Notes under the pieces: model-generated | The model's database searches: none | The model's input: the letters and a program-made list of their open reading frames with translations, nothing else | Told to the model about the DNA's origin: nothing | DNA from: Chloroflexota bacterium | GTDB taxonomy: Bacteria > Chloroflexota > Chloroflexia > Thermomicrobiales > UBA6265 | Direction of reading: 5' to 3' | Length of the DNA stretch: 18,805 nucleotides | NCBI GenBank assembly: GCA_023389575.1 | Contig: JAEWEG010000075.1 | Span: forward strand, 1-18,805 | Made by a program: the position numbers and the translations under genes | In this document: positions 1 to 8,358 of the stretch, one piece after another | Layout: every line of letters starts with the position of its first letter | How positions within the stretch are numbered: the stretch's first letter is position 1

Positions 1-225
1 ATGGGAACTCAGGGCGGATCCCCCGGTCGATGAGGACGGACCCGCACTAACCGGCGGTCGTGGTGACCCAGGCCTTCCACGGGTGCCGTCCTCACCCCCA
101 GCATAGAGACAAGGCCTTCCCTACTGGTGCACGGATGGGCGCGAAATCAGGTGCGGGGACTCGTGTTGAACACGCTACCGAGAGCCATTTCTTTTCGTTG
201 TATCTGAGCACACCAGGAGTATCCC

Positions 226-2388
226 GTGGCCGAGCAGCCGTTTGCGTTTCGCCAGTACCTCGAAACCGTCCATTACACCGACCAGCGCGATCCTGACGCT
301 CTCCCCTCGGAGGGAGAGATCGCGATCAATGGCGGCTGGACGATCGCCGTCCAGCGCGATGCCCCTCGCCGGGTCCGTGATGTCGCTGACGATCTGCTGG
401 ACTACTTCCGGGTGAGCATGGAGGAAGACCTCCGTCTCCAGTTCGTTGACGACCTGTCGGGCCTGGCTGGCGACAACGTCATCGTGCTCGGCACCGTGGC
501 GGAGTTGCCCGCCGTGGATGGTGTTCCGGAGCAGGATCGCGGGTACAGGATCGTGGCCGAACCGGGCCGGATCACGCTGTGCGGGCGAGACGACCGGGGC
601 GCGGCCCAGGCCAGCTACTATCTGGAAGAGCGGCTCAACCTGCGGGGCGGTCCCTTCATCGCACCGTTGGACGAAGCCCGCTGGCCGGTGTTCTCGCCGC
701 GGATGACGCACTCGGGGTGGGGACTCGACGACTTCCCGGACGGCCACCTGGCTCAGATCGCGCACGCCGGGATGGACGCGATCCTCGTCTTCGCCTCGGA
801 CGTCGACCGCTCGCCGGACGAGTTCATCAATCGCGATCCGGCCCGGGGTTCGCAGGGAAGGCGCAACGATTTCAATGCGCTGGTGGATCGGGCGGAGCGA
901 TATGGCCTCGACGTCTACCTCTACGCCTATCCGCACGGCAAGAAACCGCTGCATCCGGACGATCCCGGCGCGGAACGGTTCTACGACGAGACGTTCGGCG
1001 CCCTGTTCAAGGCGTGCCCGAGGGCGAAGGGTATCATCCTCGTCGGCGAATCGGTGGAGTTTCCGAGCCGTGACCCGCGCACGACCGGGCGGCTGCGGCT
1101 CGATCCGAACCCGGGCGGGCTGCCGGTCGACAAGCCATCGCCGGGCTGGTTTCCCTGCGAGGATTTCCCGGCGTGGGTGTCGCTGGTGACGAAGGTCTGC
1201 CGCAAATACAACCCCGATGCCGATGTGGTGTTCTGGACCTACAACTGGGGCTGGGCGCCGGAGAAGGAGCGGCTGGAACTGCTGCGAAACCTCCCGACGG
1301 ACATCACGCTCCAGGCCACGTTCGAGATGTTCGAGACGATCCACCACGACGGCGTCACCAACGCCTGCGTGGACTACACCATCTCCTCGGTAGGGCCGGG
1401 GCGGTACTTCGCCAGCGAGGCGGCCGTGGCGAAGGAGCGTGGCATCCGGCTCCACGCGATGGCGAATACTGGCGGGTTGACCTGGGACTTCGGCGTGATT
1501 CCGTATCAACCCGTTCCCCAGCAGTGGAACCGGCGGCACCAGGCAATCCGCCAGGCGAATCGCGACTGGAACCTGACCGGCCTCATGGAGGGGCACCACT
1601 ACGGCTGGTGGCCGTCCATCGCCAGCGAGCTCGCCAAGGCGAACTACTGGGAGCGAACGCCGGACCCAGCGGAGACCATCCACGCCCTCGCCGCGCGGGA
1701 TTTCGGGGATGGCGCCGACCTCGCCGTCGCCGCCTGGGACGCCTGGAGCGACTCGATGGCGGACTACGTGCCGACCAACGAGGACCAATACGGCCCGTTC
1801 CGGATCGGCCCGGCCTATCCGCTCTCGTTCGTGAAGCAACCGCGATTGCCGGTGAGTGAGTTCGCGATGTGGGGCGAACTCATCGCGAGGACGCCGTACA
1901 GCCCTGAAAATCTGGGCACGAAGGTGAAGACCGCGAGCGGGGTGCGGTTCGAGGCCGAGATCGCCAGCCTGACCCGGATGAAGGCTCGCTGGGAAGAAGG
2001 CATCGCCCTGCTGGAGCAGGCGGTCGCGCTGGCTCCGGCCCACAAGGCCGGGCGCAATGCCCGGATGCTCAACCTGGGGCGGTACATCCCGCACGCGATC
2101 CAGACAGTGATCAACAGCAAGCGGTGGTGGCAACTCAAATCGCGAGTTCTCGTTGAAAGCGACCGAGACGCTGGTGCGTCCCTGCTCGACCAGATGGAGG
2201 CGCTGGCGCGGGACGAGATCGCCAACGCCGAGGCCTGCATTCCGGTGGTCGAGGCCGATTCCCGGCTTGGCTGGGAGCCGACCATGGAGTACCTCGGTGA
2301 CGCCGACCACATTCGCTGGAAGGTCGTTCACCTCCAGCACGTTCTCGACCATGAGATCCCGGCTTTCCGCCATAGCTTCACGGTATAG
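226..2388 (+). CDS. Putative glycoside hydrolase, GH20/GH67-like (720 aa)
   Basis: This is a large protein without a signal peptide, so it probably acts in the cytoplasm. Residues about 35-150 look like the small alpha/beta domain that precedes the catalytic barrel in GH20 and GH67 enzymes. The segment DDRGAAQASYYLEERLNLRG (122-141) matches the 'RG..yg.Y.LE..L' pattern of that domain. Residues about 155-480 alternate strands and helices like a TIM barrel and are rich in Trp, His and acidic residues (GESVEF at 274-279, EGHHYGWW at 455-462). The C-terminal third is helical. The GTG start at 226 has AGGAGT five bases upstream and no better in-frame start nearby. Substrate and catalytic acids cannot be assigned by eye; E275 and E278 are candidates. 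The gene stands alone and converges on the secreted protein gene at 2509. It could be a non-catalytic relative of these families. Confidence 0.6.
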   Translation: MAEQPFAFRQYLETVHYTDQRDPDALPSEGEIAINGGWTIAVQRDAPRRVRDVADDLLDYFRVSMEEDLRLQFVDDLSGLAGDNVIVLGTVAELPAVDGVPEQDRGYRIVAEPGRITLCGRDDRGAAQASYYLEERLNLRGGPFIAPLDEARWPVFSPRMTHSGWGLDDFPDGHLAQIAHAGMDAILVFASDVDRSPDEFINRDPARGSQGRRNDFNALVDRAERYGLDVYLYAYPHGKKPLHPDDPGAERFYDETFGALFKACPRAKGIILVGESVEFPSRDPRTTGRLRLDPNPGGLPVDKPSPGWFPCEDFPAWVSLVTKVCRKYNPDADVVFWTYNWGWAPEKERLELLRNLPTDITLQATFEMFETIHHDGVTNACVDYTISSVGPGRYFASEAAVAKERGIRLHAMANTGGLTWDFGVIPYQPVPQQWNRRHQAIRQANRDWNLTGLMEGHHYGWWPSIASELAKANYWERTPDPAETIHALAARDFGDGADLAVAAWDAWSDSMADYVPTNEDQYGPFRIGPAYPLSFVKQPRLPVSEFAMWGELIARTPYSPENLGTKVKTASGVRFEAEIASLTRMKARWEEGIALLEQAVALAPAHKAGRNARMLNLGRYIPHAIQTVINSKRWWQLKSRVLVESDRDAGASLLDQMEALARDEIANAEACIPVVEADSRLGWEPTMEYLGDADHIRWKVVHLQHVLDHEIPAFRHSFTV

Positions 2389-2454
2389 GAGGGTTCCGCG
2401 TAGCGGCACGCTCCTCCGTCGGCCCTTCGGGCCTGTCGCCGACCGGCATGGCGC

Positions 2455-2491
2455 GGGTCGGGTTCCTGGGAGGGCCCCACGAACCCGACCC
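2455..2491. terminator. Hairpin terminator between convergent genes
   Basis: GGGTCGGGTTC (2455-2465) and GAACCCGACCC (2481-2491) form a perfect 11-bp stem. Inside it, after one C-C mismatch, TGGG (2467-2470) pairs with CCCA (2476-2479) around a 5-base loop. The hairpin lies between the stop codons of the two convergent genes at 2388 and 2509, so it could terminate both. No long U-tract follows on either strand. A smaller GGCCC-TTC-GGGCC hairpin sits at 2421-2433. Confidence 0.6.
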
Positions 2492-2508
2492 ATGCATCAG
2501 GTGACCGC

Positions 2509-4797
2509 CTACCGGTCACCGATGTACCCGCGCGCGAACCCGGTTCCAGCGTCCGTTTGTGGAATACCGACCATCATGAACCAGTCGCAGGACACGGAGT
2601 CCTCGGGGCTCACCGCAAGTTGGACCGCTTCTCCACTGAATGGCGGCTGCACCAGTTGCGCCGTGCCATCGGGGGCGGTCAGGGTGCAGTTGACCAGGCC
2701 GGTGGTCCAGCCTTCGAGCGGGGTCAGCGTGATCAAGAGCGTGCCAGATGGCATCGGCTTGTCACCGCTCGAGAAGGAGACCGCGCCGGGTGAGCCTCCC
2801 TCGGCTTGCAGGGTGTGGGTGCCGAGGCCATCGCCACCGACCGTGATGGTGTAGGTGAACGCCGGGGTGCCATCGACGCTGCAGATGGCGTCGAGATCGG
2901 CGGCTCCGTCCTTTGGGTCGATTCCTTCCGGACAGGCGTAGGACTGCAGCGTGAGGTCGCTTATCGGCTCGCCGGGCGGTTCGTCGCCCATGGTGGTGTC
3001 CGATGGGCCGGCGGCCTCGCCGGTGTCGTCGTCGCTCTCCGGCTCCGTGTCCCCGCTCGCATGTTCCGTGCCGCCACCGAAGGTATCCCCGTCCGGCGCG
3101 GGTTCCGGCTCATCGGTCTCGGCGCCGGTCCCGGTATCGTCCGCCGGGTCGGCTTCGGCTGGTACGGCCTCGGTGTCGCCGGTCTCCATGGCGGGGGCCG
3201 CGTCCGGGCCGAAGAAGAAGTCGCAGCGGAGCGCGTCTCCCTCATCCATGTCAATCGAAACCGACCGCTTGTCGGAGTTGATCGTCGGCTCGATCGTCTG
3301 GACCTGGCCAAGGGCGGCAAATGTCTGGTCGCAGGTCACGAACGTGACGGCTCGCCCCACCACTCCCGCCTGGGTATCCACCGTGATCCGCCATGTTCCA
3401 GATTGGATGGGGAATACCGCCACGCCATTGCGGGTTGACTCGACCTGGACAGGAGCCGCGCCGTCGACGGCGACCGAGACACTCTGGAACTGTAGTCTGG
3501 GGCAGGTTGCCTCGCGGACCCCGGGGGACAGCGTGGCGGCGTCGTAGTCCTCCAGGCAATCCCGCGTGACCACCATTACGGATTCGCGCGTGTCGCCGGC
3601 GAACAGCCATATGTGGCATCGCGCCCGTTGGTCGGGGTTCAGCCTGACCGTGACGCCCAGGCTACCGTCAGCTGGTGGAAAATACGAGATTTGTCCAGCG
3701 TTTTCGCCGATGTCGGTCACACTGGTGCAGGTCAGGTGAGGATCGATCCAGCCTTCCTGGACGATCGGTCGGATTGTCCATTCGCCGGACAACGCCGCCG
3801 GGTCGACCACATGGGCCACCTCTGCGGAATCGAGCGTGGCCGTGTGCACGACCTGGCCACCGTAGATGGCCTCGAACGTGACTGGTCCCGGGAGCGGGAG
3901 CGTGCAGTCATCGAGACCGCCGCTAAACTCGGCCGGGGCCGGACAACCGAACGCCATCACCTCGAGACCCAGCGAGGGTGGAGCGGCCACCTCGGGCACG
4001 CTGGCCACGCTGTACCATTCGCAGTTCACTTCCTCCCCGGCGGCCAGCTGGATATCCAGGGCTCCGCCACGGACCGTTTCCATCACGGTCAGTCGCGTCG
4101 AACCGTCGGCGGCGTAGATCGCGCAAAAGGCGAACGGATCCTCCAGCCCTTCCTGAAGGTTTTCCCGGATCGTCCACATCCCGGCCGGGAGCGGCGGCGA
4201 GACGCCGTTGATGTCCTTGCGACCGTTCACCATGTCAATTTCGACGCCAAACTCAGCGACCAGTACCTCCTGGCCCTCGAAGAGGATGGTGTAGGTCATG
4301 CCTGGCAGGATCGGTTCGGTGCACATCTCCCGCGAACTCTCGATCGGCCGGGTGGCCGGATTCCAGTTGACGGGGCAGGCGAAGGTGAGCACGGTGAGGT
4401 TCCTGATTGTCGCGGTCGGGTCTTCGGCGATGCCTGGCCCATCATCGGTCGTGCCATCATCGGCGATGCCGGGCTCATCGTCGGTCGTGTCGTCGGCCAC
4501 GCCGGGATCCATGTCCTCGTCCGTCCCGGTCGTGTCGGCGCCATCGGATGCGTCCTCGGTATCGGTGGCTTCTCCCACGCCACTGGTACCGGCGTGCTGG
4601 TCGATGAACTCGACGCCCGGCGGCACGTTCTCCAGGAGGACGCAACGATCCTCGGTGGGCAGGTAGACCAGTCCCTCGGGACACATCTCTCCCTGAGCCA
4701 TCGCCGGAGCGGGACCGATGAGCGGGAGAAGCGGGGTGAGGCAAACGAAGATGAGCGTCAGGACCCGGAACGGCGCGAATTCGCGATTGCGGCGCAT
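2509..4797 (-). CDS. Secreted protein with four four-cysteine domains (762 aa)
   Basis: I recognise no named family. Residues 1-34 are a signal peptide: Arg-rich start, hydrophobic core, likely cut after AMA34. The mature N-terminus has a short Cys loop, C39-P to C52. Four similar beta-rich domains follow, each with exactly four cysteines: 141/159/225/259, 285/298/357/394, 414/432/489/525 and 622/639/704/737. The last Cys of each is followed by aromatic residues (CEWY, CHIW, CDFF, CDWF). Domains carry patterns such as 'TYTI..G' and 'PAG.WTI', suggesting a prealbumin- or Ig-like fold with two disulfides. Acidic Thr/Asp/Glu/Pro linkers lie at about 70-130 and 531-611. There is no C-terminal membrane anchor or LPXTG motif, so it is probably released or held at the surface non-covalently. 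ATG 4797 has AGGAGG nine bases upstream. It is divergent from, and paralogous to, the gene at 5035. Confidence 0.8.
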   Translation of the reverse strand: MRRNREFAPFRVLTLIFVCLTPLLPLIGPAPAMAQGEMCPEGLVYLPTEDRCVLLENVPPGVEFIDQHAGTSGVGEATDTEDASDGADTTGTDEDMDPGVADDTTDDEPGIADDGTTDDGPGIAEDPTATIRNLTVLTFACPVNWNPATRPIESSREMCTEPILPGMTYTILFEGQEVLVAEFGVEIDMVNGRKDINGVSPPLPAGMWTIRENLQEGLEDPFAFCAIYAADGSTRLTVMETVRGGALDIQLAAGEEVNCEWYSVASVPEVAAPPSLGLEVMAFGCPAPAEFSGGLDDCTLPLPGPVTFEAIYGGQVVHTATLDSAEVAHVVDPAALSGEWTIRPIVQEGWIDPHLTCTSVTDIGENAGQISYFPPADGSLGVTVRLNPDQRARCHIWLFAGDTRESVMVVTRDCLEDYDAATLSPGVREATCPRLQFQSVSVAVDGAAPVQVESTRNGVAVFPIQSGTWRITVDTQAGVVGRAVTFVTCDQTFAALGQVQTIEPTINSDKRSVSIDMDEGDALRCDFFFGPDAAPAMETGDTEAVPAEADPADDTGTGAETDEPEPAPDGDTFGGGTEHASGDTEPESDDDTGEAAGPSDTTMGDEPPGEPISDLTLQSYACPEGIDPKDGAADLDAICSVDGTPAFTYTITVGGDGLGTHTLQAEGGSPGAVSFSSGDKPMPSGTLLITLTPLEGWTTGLVNCTLTAPDGTAQLVQPPFSGEAVQLAVSPEDSVSCDWFMMVGIPQTDAGTGFARGYIGDR
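4424..4495 (-). repeat. 36-bp tandem repeat in acidic linker
   Basis: Two adjacent 36-bp units (4424-4459 and 4460-4495) are clearly similar, and a more degenerate third unit continues towards about 4530. In the protein they give 12-residue acidic repeats at about 96-107, 108-119 and 120-130: MDPGVADDTTDD, EPGIADDGTTDD and GPGIAEDPTAT. The unit length keeps frame, so copy number can change without breaking the gene. Confidence 0.7.
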
Positions 4798-4859
4798 GTG
4801 ACGGTGCCTCCTGTGTGAGCGAATCTGCTCCCAGTCTGGCGAACGTCCCCGGGTCTGGA

Positions 4860-4883
4860 ATAGTGGTAAAAGTACGCATTTCG
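4860..4883 (-). promoter_or_regulatory. Mirrored upstream motif, copy serving the minus-strand gene
   Basis: Read on the minus strand this segment is CGAAATG, eight variable bases, then TACCACTAT. It ends 62 bases before the ATG at 4797. The same motif stands in opposite orientation at 4950-4973 before the divergent paralogue. It is either a promoter recognised by a shared sigma factor or an operator for a common regulator; the sequence alone does not decide. Confidence 0.5.
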
Positions 4884-4949
4884 TGGGCGTATGCGACGAG
4901 GTCGCGGGTAAGGTCGTGCCGGATCCCTTGTCCGAGACTCGGCACCCCG

Positions 4950-4973
4950 CGAAATGGGGAAAACTACCACTAT
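4950..4973 (+). promoter_or_regulatory. Mirrored upstream motif, copy serving the plus-strand gene
   Basis: The segment reads CGAAATG, eight variable bases, TACCACTAT, and ends 61 bases before the ATG at 5035. It matches the minus-strand copy at 4860-4883 at 18 of 24 positions, with all 16 flanking bases identical. TATGAT at 4971-4976 overlaps its end and resembles a -10 box, but the minus-strand copy has TATTCC there, so the conserved part need not be a housekeeping promoter. Confidence 0.5.
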
Positions 4974-5034
4974 GATGCCTGCACCGTGATCCCTACGATG
5001 TCTTCCTGATCCGTTCTTCGGGAGGACATCCGCC

Positions 5035-8000
5035 ATGCACCGCGCTCACCGTTCTCGACGCCTGGGACTCAACCCCCTCAGGCATGGGTTCACACCGACC
5101 CATGCGATGGTCGTCATCATCCTGCTGTCGTCCATCCTGTCGCCGGCCTCGCTCGCCCAGCCGGCTCCCTGCCCGCCCGAATATCCACTCGACCCCGCGG
5201 TTGGAACATGTGTCGATCCGGAGACGGGTGAACCGGTCGATCCCAGAACAGGGGAACCGTTGACGCCTGGGGAAGGGGAAGCGCCGACGGAAGAACCAAC
5301 CGTGGTGGTTCCGGAAGGCGATCTCGCCAGCTTCACGCTGTACCATCTCGCCTGTGACGATGATTTCGATCCCGATGGCGTTCGCGATGCTGGTGGGCTG
5401 GGCCGCGCCAACGGGTGCTACACCTACGGCACGCCGCCCTTCACCTACACCATTTCCGCCAATGGCACGGTCATCTTCACGTCGACCACCGAGGCGGTGG
5501 AGCGCGATTTCGTGCGCCTTGACGTTCCAGGGCCCATTCCCGCGGGATCGCTGACGATCGCGGTCGCGCCGGCAGCCGGTTACACGACGGAATTCATCTC
5601 CTGTGGGTCGCGCGTCACGGAAGGACCAACCGATGTCTTCGAGCCGCCGATAGCCGGTGGCGCCGCCACGTTCAGTACCTTGCCAAACCAGGAGGTGCAG
5701 TGCTGGGTGTACAACGTGACGAGGGTGCCTACCGGCACGGTCAACATGGCCCACTTCAGCGCCGCCTGCCCGGCAGATGCCGTGATCAACGCCGATCTCG
5801 ATCGGTTTTGCACGGACGGTCTCGTCAACGTGACCTACGAGATTCGCTCGGGAACGGAGACCCTGGCGACAAGCGTCAGCGATGGCAACGGCACGTTCTT
5901 CTTCGAGAACGTGCCGGACGGTCAGTTGACCATCGTCGAATCGGTGCCCGACAGGTATGGCGAACTCTACGTGCTCTGCACGCATTACTCACCCACCAAC
6001 GGCGATCGCGAGTACGCGCCAACCATCGAGTCTGGAAACGGCTTCACGGTCACCGTCGCGCCGGGCGATGACCTCAACTGCACCTGGTACAACTTCGCGG
6101 CCGGCGCCGGGGAAGAAACCGCCGGCGATACGAATGAAGAGCAGGATGGGGAAGGCATTCAGGGCGTGTTCGCCGATCCAGGCCAGACGGCGTCCGGCAT
6201 CACCATCTCCACCTACTACTGCCCGGCGGGCACCGTGGCGACCGATGACCTGATTGCCGCCTGCGACCAGCGCGCGAGCGGGCTCACGTTCTCGCTGCTG
6301 ACGGAAACCGAGACCGTCGCGAGCCTCACCACCGACGCGGCGGGCGATGTCTACTTTTCCGGCGTCGCGCCCAATACCTACGGCATTTCGTTGTCGCTCC
6401 CGGCTGGTTATGGCGAACCAATCGTGATGTGCTATCACGCCTTCGCCAATGGGCTGGTGGAAGAAGGGCCCGAGGAGATCGTGTTCGGCAACCAGTTCCG
6501 GTTCACCATCTTCGAGGACGGCGAATCGGTGGAGTGCGCCTGGTACAACGTTCCCGCCCAGGGAGCCGATACCGGCCCGAACATCTTCATCGAGGCGCGC
6601 ACCTGCAATCCCGGCACATCGATCTCCTCGTCGATGGATGTGTTCGACGCCCAGGCCGTCTGCCCGTTCTTCTACGTCGATCTGCCGTTCCGCGTCCTCA
6701 ATGTTGACCAGGTGATCGCCACCGGACGCACCAACGTCGAGTCGACGAGCGCCGGTCAGGTCTTCTTCACGAAGCTGCCGGAACCGGAGAGTGGGGGGTT
6801 CGGGGTCATTGCCGGCGTGCGCGAGGGAGAACGGACGCTCGCCGTCTACTGCGACCAGGATTTTGGTGACGGCACGTTCCAGATCGTGCCCGTGCGGGTG
6901 AGCGGCGACCGGATGGACCAGGAAACCGGCATGGGCGCGGGGAACACGATGCGGTGTACCTGGTTCATCGAAATGAACCCGATGATGCTGGGGACGCATG
7001 CCCCTGACGCGCCCGCGCAGGGCGACGCGGCCCAGGATCAGGCGGCCGGAGACGAACCCGCCACCGAAGAGCCGGGCGACGTAGCCGAGCCCGGTGTCCC
7101 CGAGCATGATCTCGCCGATCCGGACGAGACGCTGGCGGAACCGCAAGCGGACGAGGCGCCACCGGCAACCGACGATGAGGAAGCCGGTACGGAAAGCGAA
7201 TCCGAGGGGGTGGTGGCGCCGGGCCTCACGGTTCTGGCTCTGGTCTGTCCACCGGAGGTCGCTGGCGCGGACGTGGTGCTGGACGAGCTTTGTACCCAGC
7301 CAGCCAGTGACCTGACCTTCGAGATCCTGGTCGACGGGAATCCCCTCGGAACCGTGGTGACCGACGCCAATGGCGATCTCGCCATCCCCGTCGAGGCGGG
7401 ACCCGGCATCTATCTCTTCCGCCATCAACCAGCCGCCGGGCTGCTGGAACTAAGGACCGATTGCTCGGCTGTCTATCCTGATGGCTCCACCGCGACGAGC
7501 CAGTCCAGCGCGGTGGGCGCCGACATGGGAGAGATCTACCTGAACTACGACGGCCTGGGTAGCGTCACCTGCGCCTTCTACTTCGTGACGGACCCGACCG
7601 CGGCGCAGGCCGCCGATGCACCGGAGGAGCCGGGGGACGAGGCGTCCGAAGGGGAGAGCGCCGCTGAAGACGGCGATGCCGCCACTTCGGCGCACAGCCT
7701 GACACTCCAGTTCTGGACCTGTCCGGAAGGCGTCGATCCCGCGGGCGATCGATCTGTCCTGAGCCAGGCGTGCGGCGTCGAGACAGGAGAGCGGTCGTTC
7801 ATGTTGACGATCGACGGCGTGACCACGGGGGAAACCATCACGGGCCCAACCACCTGGGAGTTCCAATCCCAAACCGTGTATGCAGATATTGGCGCCGGAA
7901 CCACCAGTAGCGCCTGGTGCGAAAGCAGTTGGACCGGAGACGACGCCGGCGCGCCGGACACGGTTTCCCTGGAGGGTGGGGCGCTCACCGTGACGGTCAA

Positions 8001-8049
8001 CCATCCAGCGACGACCGTCTCCTGCGACTGGTTCATCTTCCCCGGCTGA
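5035..8049 (+). CDS. Secreted protein with six four-cysteine domains (1004 aa)
   Basis: This is a longer paralogue of the divergent gene at 2509-4797; no named family is recognised. An Arg-rich start and hydrophobic segment (about 24-41) form a signal peptide, likely cut after SLA41. The mature start has a Cys loop, C46-P to C59, with the same spacing as in the paralogue. Six domains each carry four cysteines: 107/128/190/223, 245/259/315/349, 396/410/466/501, 524/543/606/641, 738/753/810/846 and 896/913/962/997. The fourth Cys is followed by aromatics (CTWY, CAWY, CTWF, CAFY, CDWF). Acidic linkers separate some domains (about 356-383, 652-728, 852-886). No C-terminal anchor is seen. ATG 5035 has GGAGGA eight bases upstream; the later Met25 would lose the basic part of the signal peptide. 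Likely role is extracellular structure or binding, which is inference. Confidence 0.8.
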   Translation: MHRAHRSRRLGLNPLRHGFTPTHAMVVIILLSSILSPASLAQPAPCPPEYPLDPAVGTCVDPETGEPVDPRTGEPLTPGEGEAPTEEPTVVVPEGDLASFTLYHLACDDDFDPDGVRDAGGLGRANGCYTYGTPPFTYTISANGTVIFTSTTEAVERDFVRLDVPGPIPAGSLTIAVAPAAGYTTEFISCGSRVTEGPTDVFEPPIAGGAATFSTLPNQEVQCWVYNVTRVPTGTVNMAHFSAACPADAVINADLDRFCTDGLVNVTYEIRSGTETLATSVSDGNGTFFFENVPDGQLTIVESVPDRYGELYVLCTHYSPTNGDREYAPTIESGNGFTVTVAPGDDLNCTWYNFAAGAGEETAGDTNEEQDGEGIQGVFADPGQTASGITISTYYCPAGTVATDDLIAACDQRASGLTFSLLTETETVASLTTDAAGDVYFSGVAPNTYGISLSLPAGYGEPIVMCYHAFANGLVEEGPEEIVFGNQFRFTIFEDGESVECAWYNVPAQGADTGPNIFIEARTCNPGTSISSSMDVFDAQAVCPFFYVDLPFRVLNVDQVIATGRTNVESTSAGQVFFTKLPEPESGGFGVIAGVREGERTLAVYCDQDFGDGTFQIVPVRVSGDRMDQETGMGAGNTMRCTWFIEMNPMMLGTHAPDAPAQGDAAQDQAAGDEPATEEPGDVAEPGVPEHDLADPDETLAEPQADEAPPATDDEEAGTESESEGVVAPGLTVLALVCPPEVAGADVVLDELCTQPASDLTFEILVDGNPLGTVVTDANGDLAIPVEAGPGIYLFRHQPAAGLLELRTDCSAVYPDGSTATSQSSAVGADMGEIYLNYDGLGSVTCAFYFVTDPTAAQAADAPEEPGDEASEGESAAEDGDAATSAHSLTLQFWTCPEGVDPAGDRSVLSQACGVETGERSFMLTIDGVTTGETITGPTTWEFQSQTVYADIGAGTTSSAWCESSWTGDDAGAPDTVSLEGGALTVTVNHPATTVSCDWFIFPG

Positions 8050-8060
8050 CGACCAGCCCC

Positions 8061-8093
8061 CGAGCCTGCTTCCCATCATGGGGAGCAGGCTCG
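8061..8093 (+). terminator. Terminator hairpin after secreted protein gene
   Basis: CGAGCCTGCTTCCC (8061-8074) pairs with GGGGAGCAGGCTCG (8080-8093), giving a 14-bp stem with one G-U pair and a 5-base loop, 11 bases after the stop codon at 8049. There is no U-run after it, which is common for hairpin terminators in high-GC bacteria. Confidence 0.65.
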
Positions 8094-8125
8094 GCGTGCC
8101 ACTCCGGCCTTCTTCGCTCGCCAGT

Positions 8126-8162
8126 GGGTGAAGGAGTCCTTCCATCAAGGCTTCCTTCACCC
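8126..8162. repeat. Second long hairpin in the 8050-8358 gap
   Basis: GGGTGAAGGA (8126-8135) and TCCTTCACCC (8153-8162) pair perfectly over 10 bp. An inner CCTT (8138-8141) and AAGG (8147-8150) extend the structure around a 5-base loop. It could be a second terminator or a dispersed REP-like palindrome. The rest of the 309-base gap holds no gene I can support. TTGAGT at 8240-8245 with TACAGT at 8265-8270 is at best a weak promoter candidate for the next gene. Confidence 0.45.
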
Positions 8163-8358
8163 GCTTCGTGGGGCTTCGAGCCGCCAATTGGTCCGGTTTC
8201 GCCTCCCCACCAGAACCTGGGGGATTCAACGAGAAATGTTTGAGTGCCTGTCCGCAGATGCTGATACAGTGTCCGGCGCTCGGCGCGATGTTCGTCTCGC
8301 GCCAGATGTCCCGAAACCGGCCCGCCGCCGGTACGCATTGAGATAGAGGGCGCCGTTC

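Noticed and set aside
70..120. Direct repeat AGGCCTTCC at 70-78 and 112-120 upstream of the first gene
   Set aside because: Only nine bases, no promoter-like spacing and no partner elsewhere; likely chance. I see no clear promoter or gene in 1-225.
175..2493. Long open frame on the minus strand opposite the GH-like gene (772 codons)
   Set aside because: It is Arg/Pro/Val/His-rich, has no family motifs, and mirrors the plus-strand gene, which has a good ribosome site and domain pattern; long antisense frames are usual in high-GC DNA.
5989..7428. 479-codon minus-strand frame inside the six-domain secreted gene
   Set aside because: No motif, no ribosome site, Arg/Val/Gly-rich composition typical of an antisense shadow; the plus frame has ordered cysteines.
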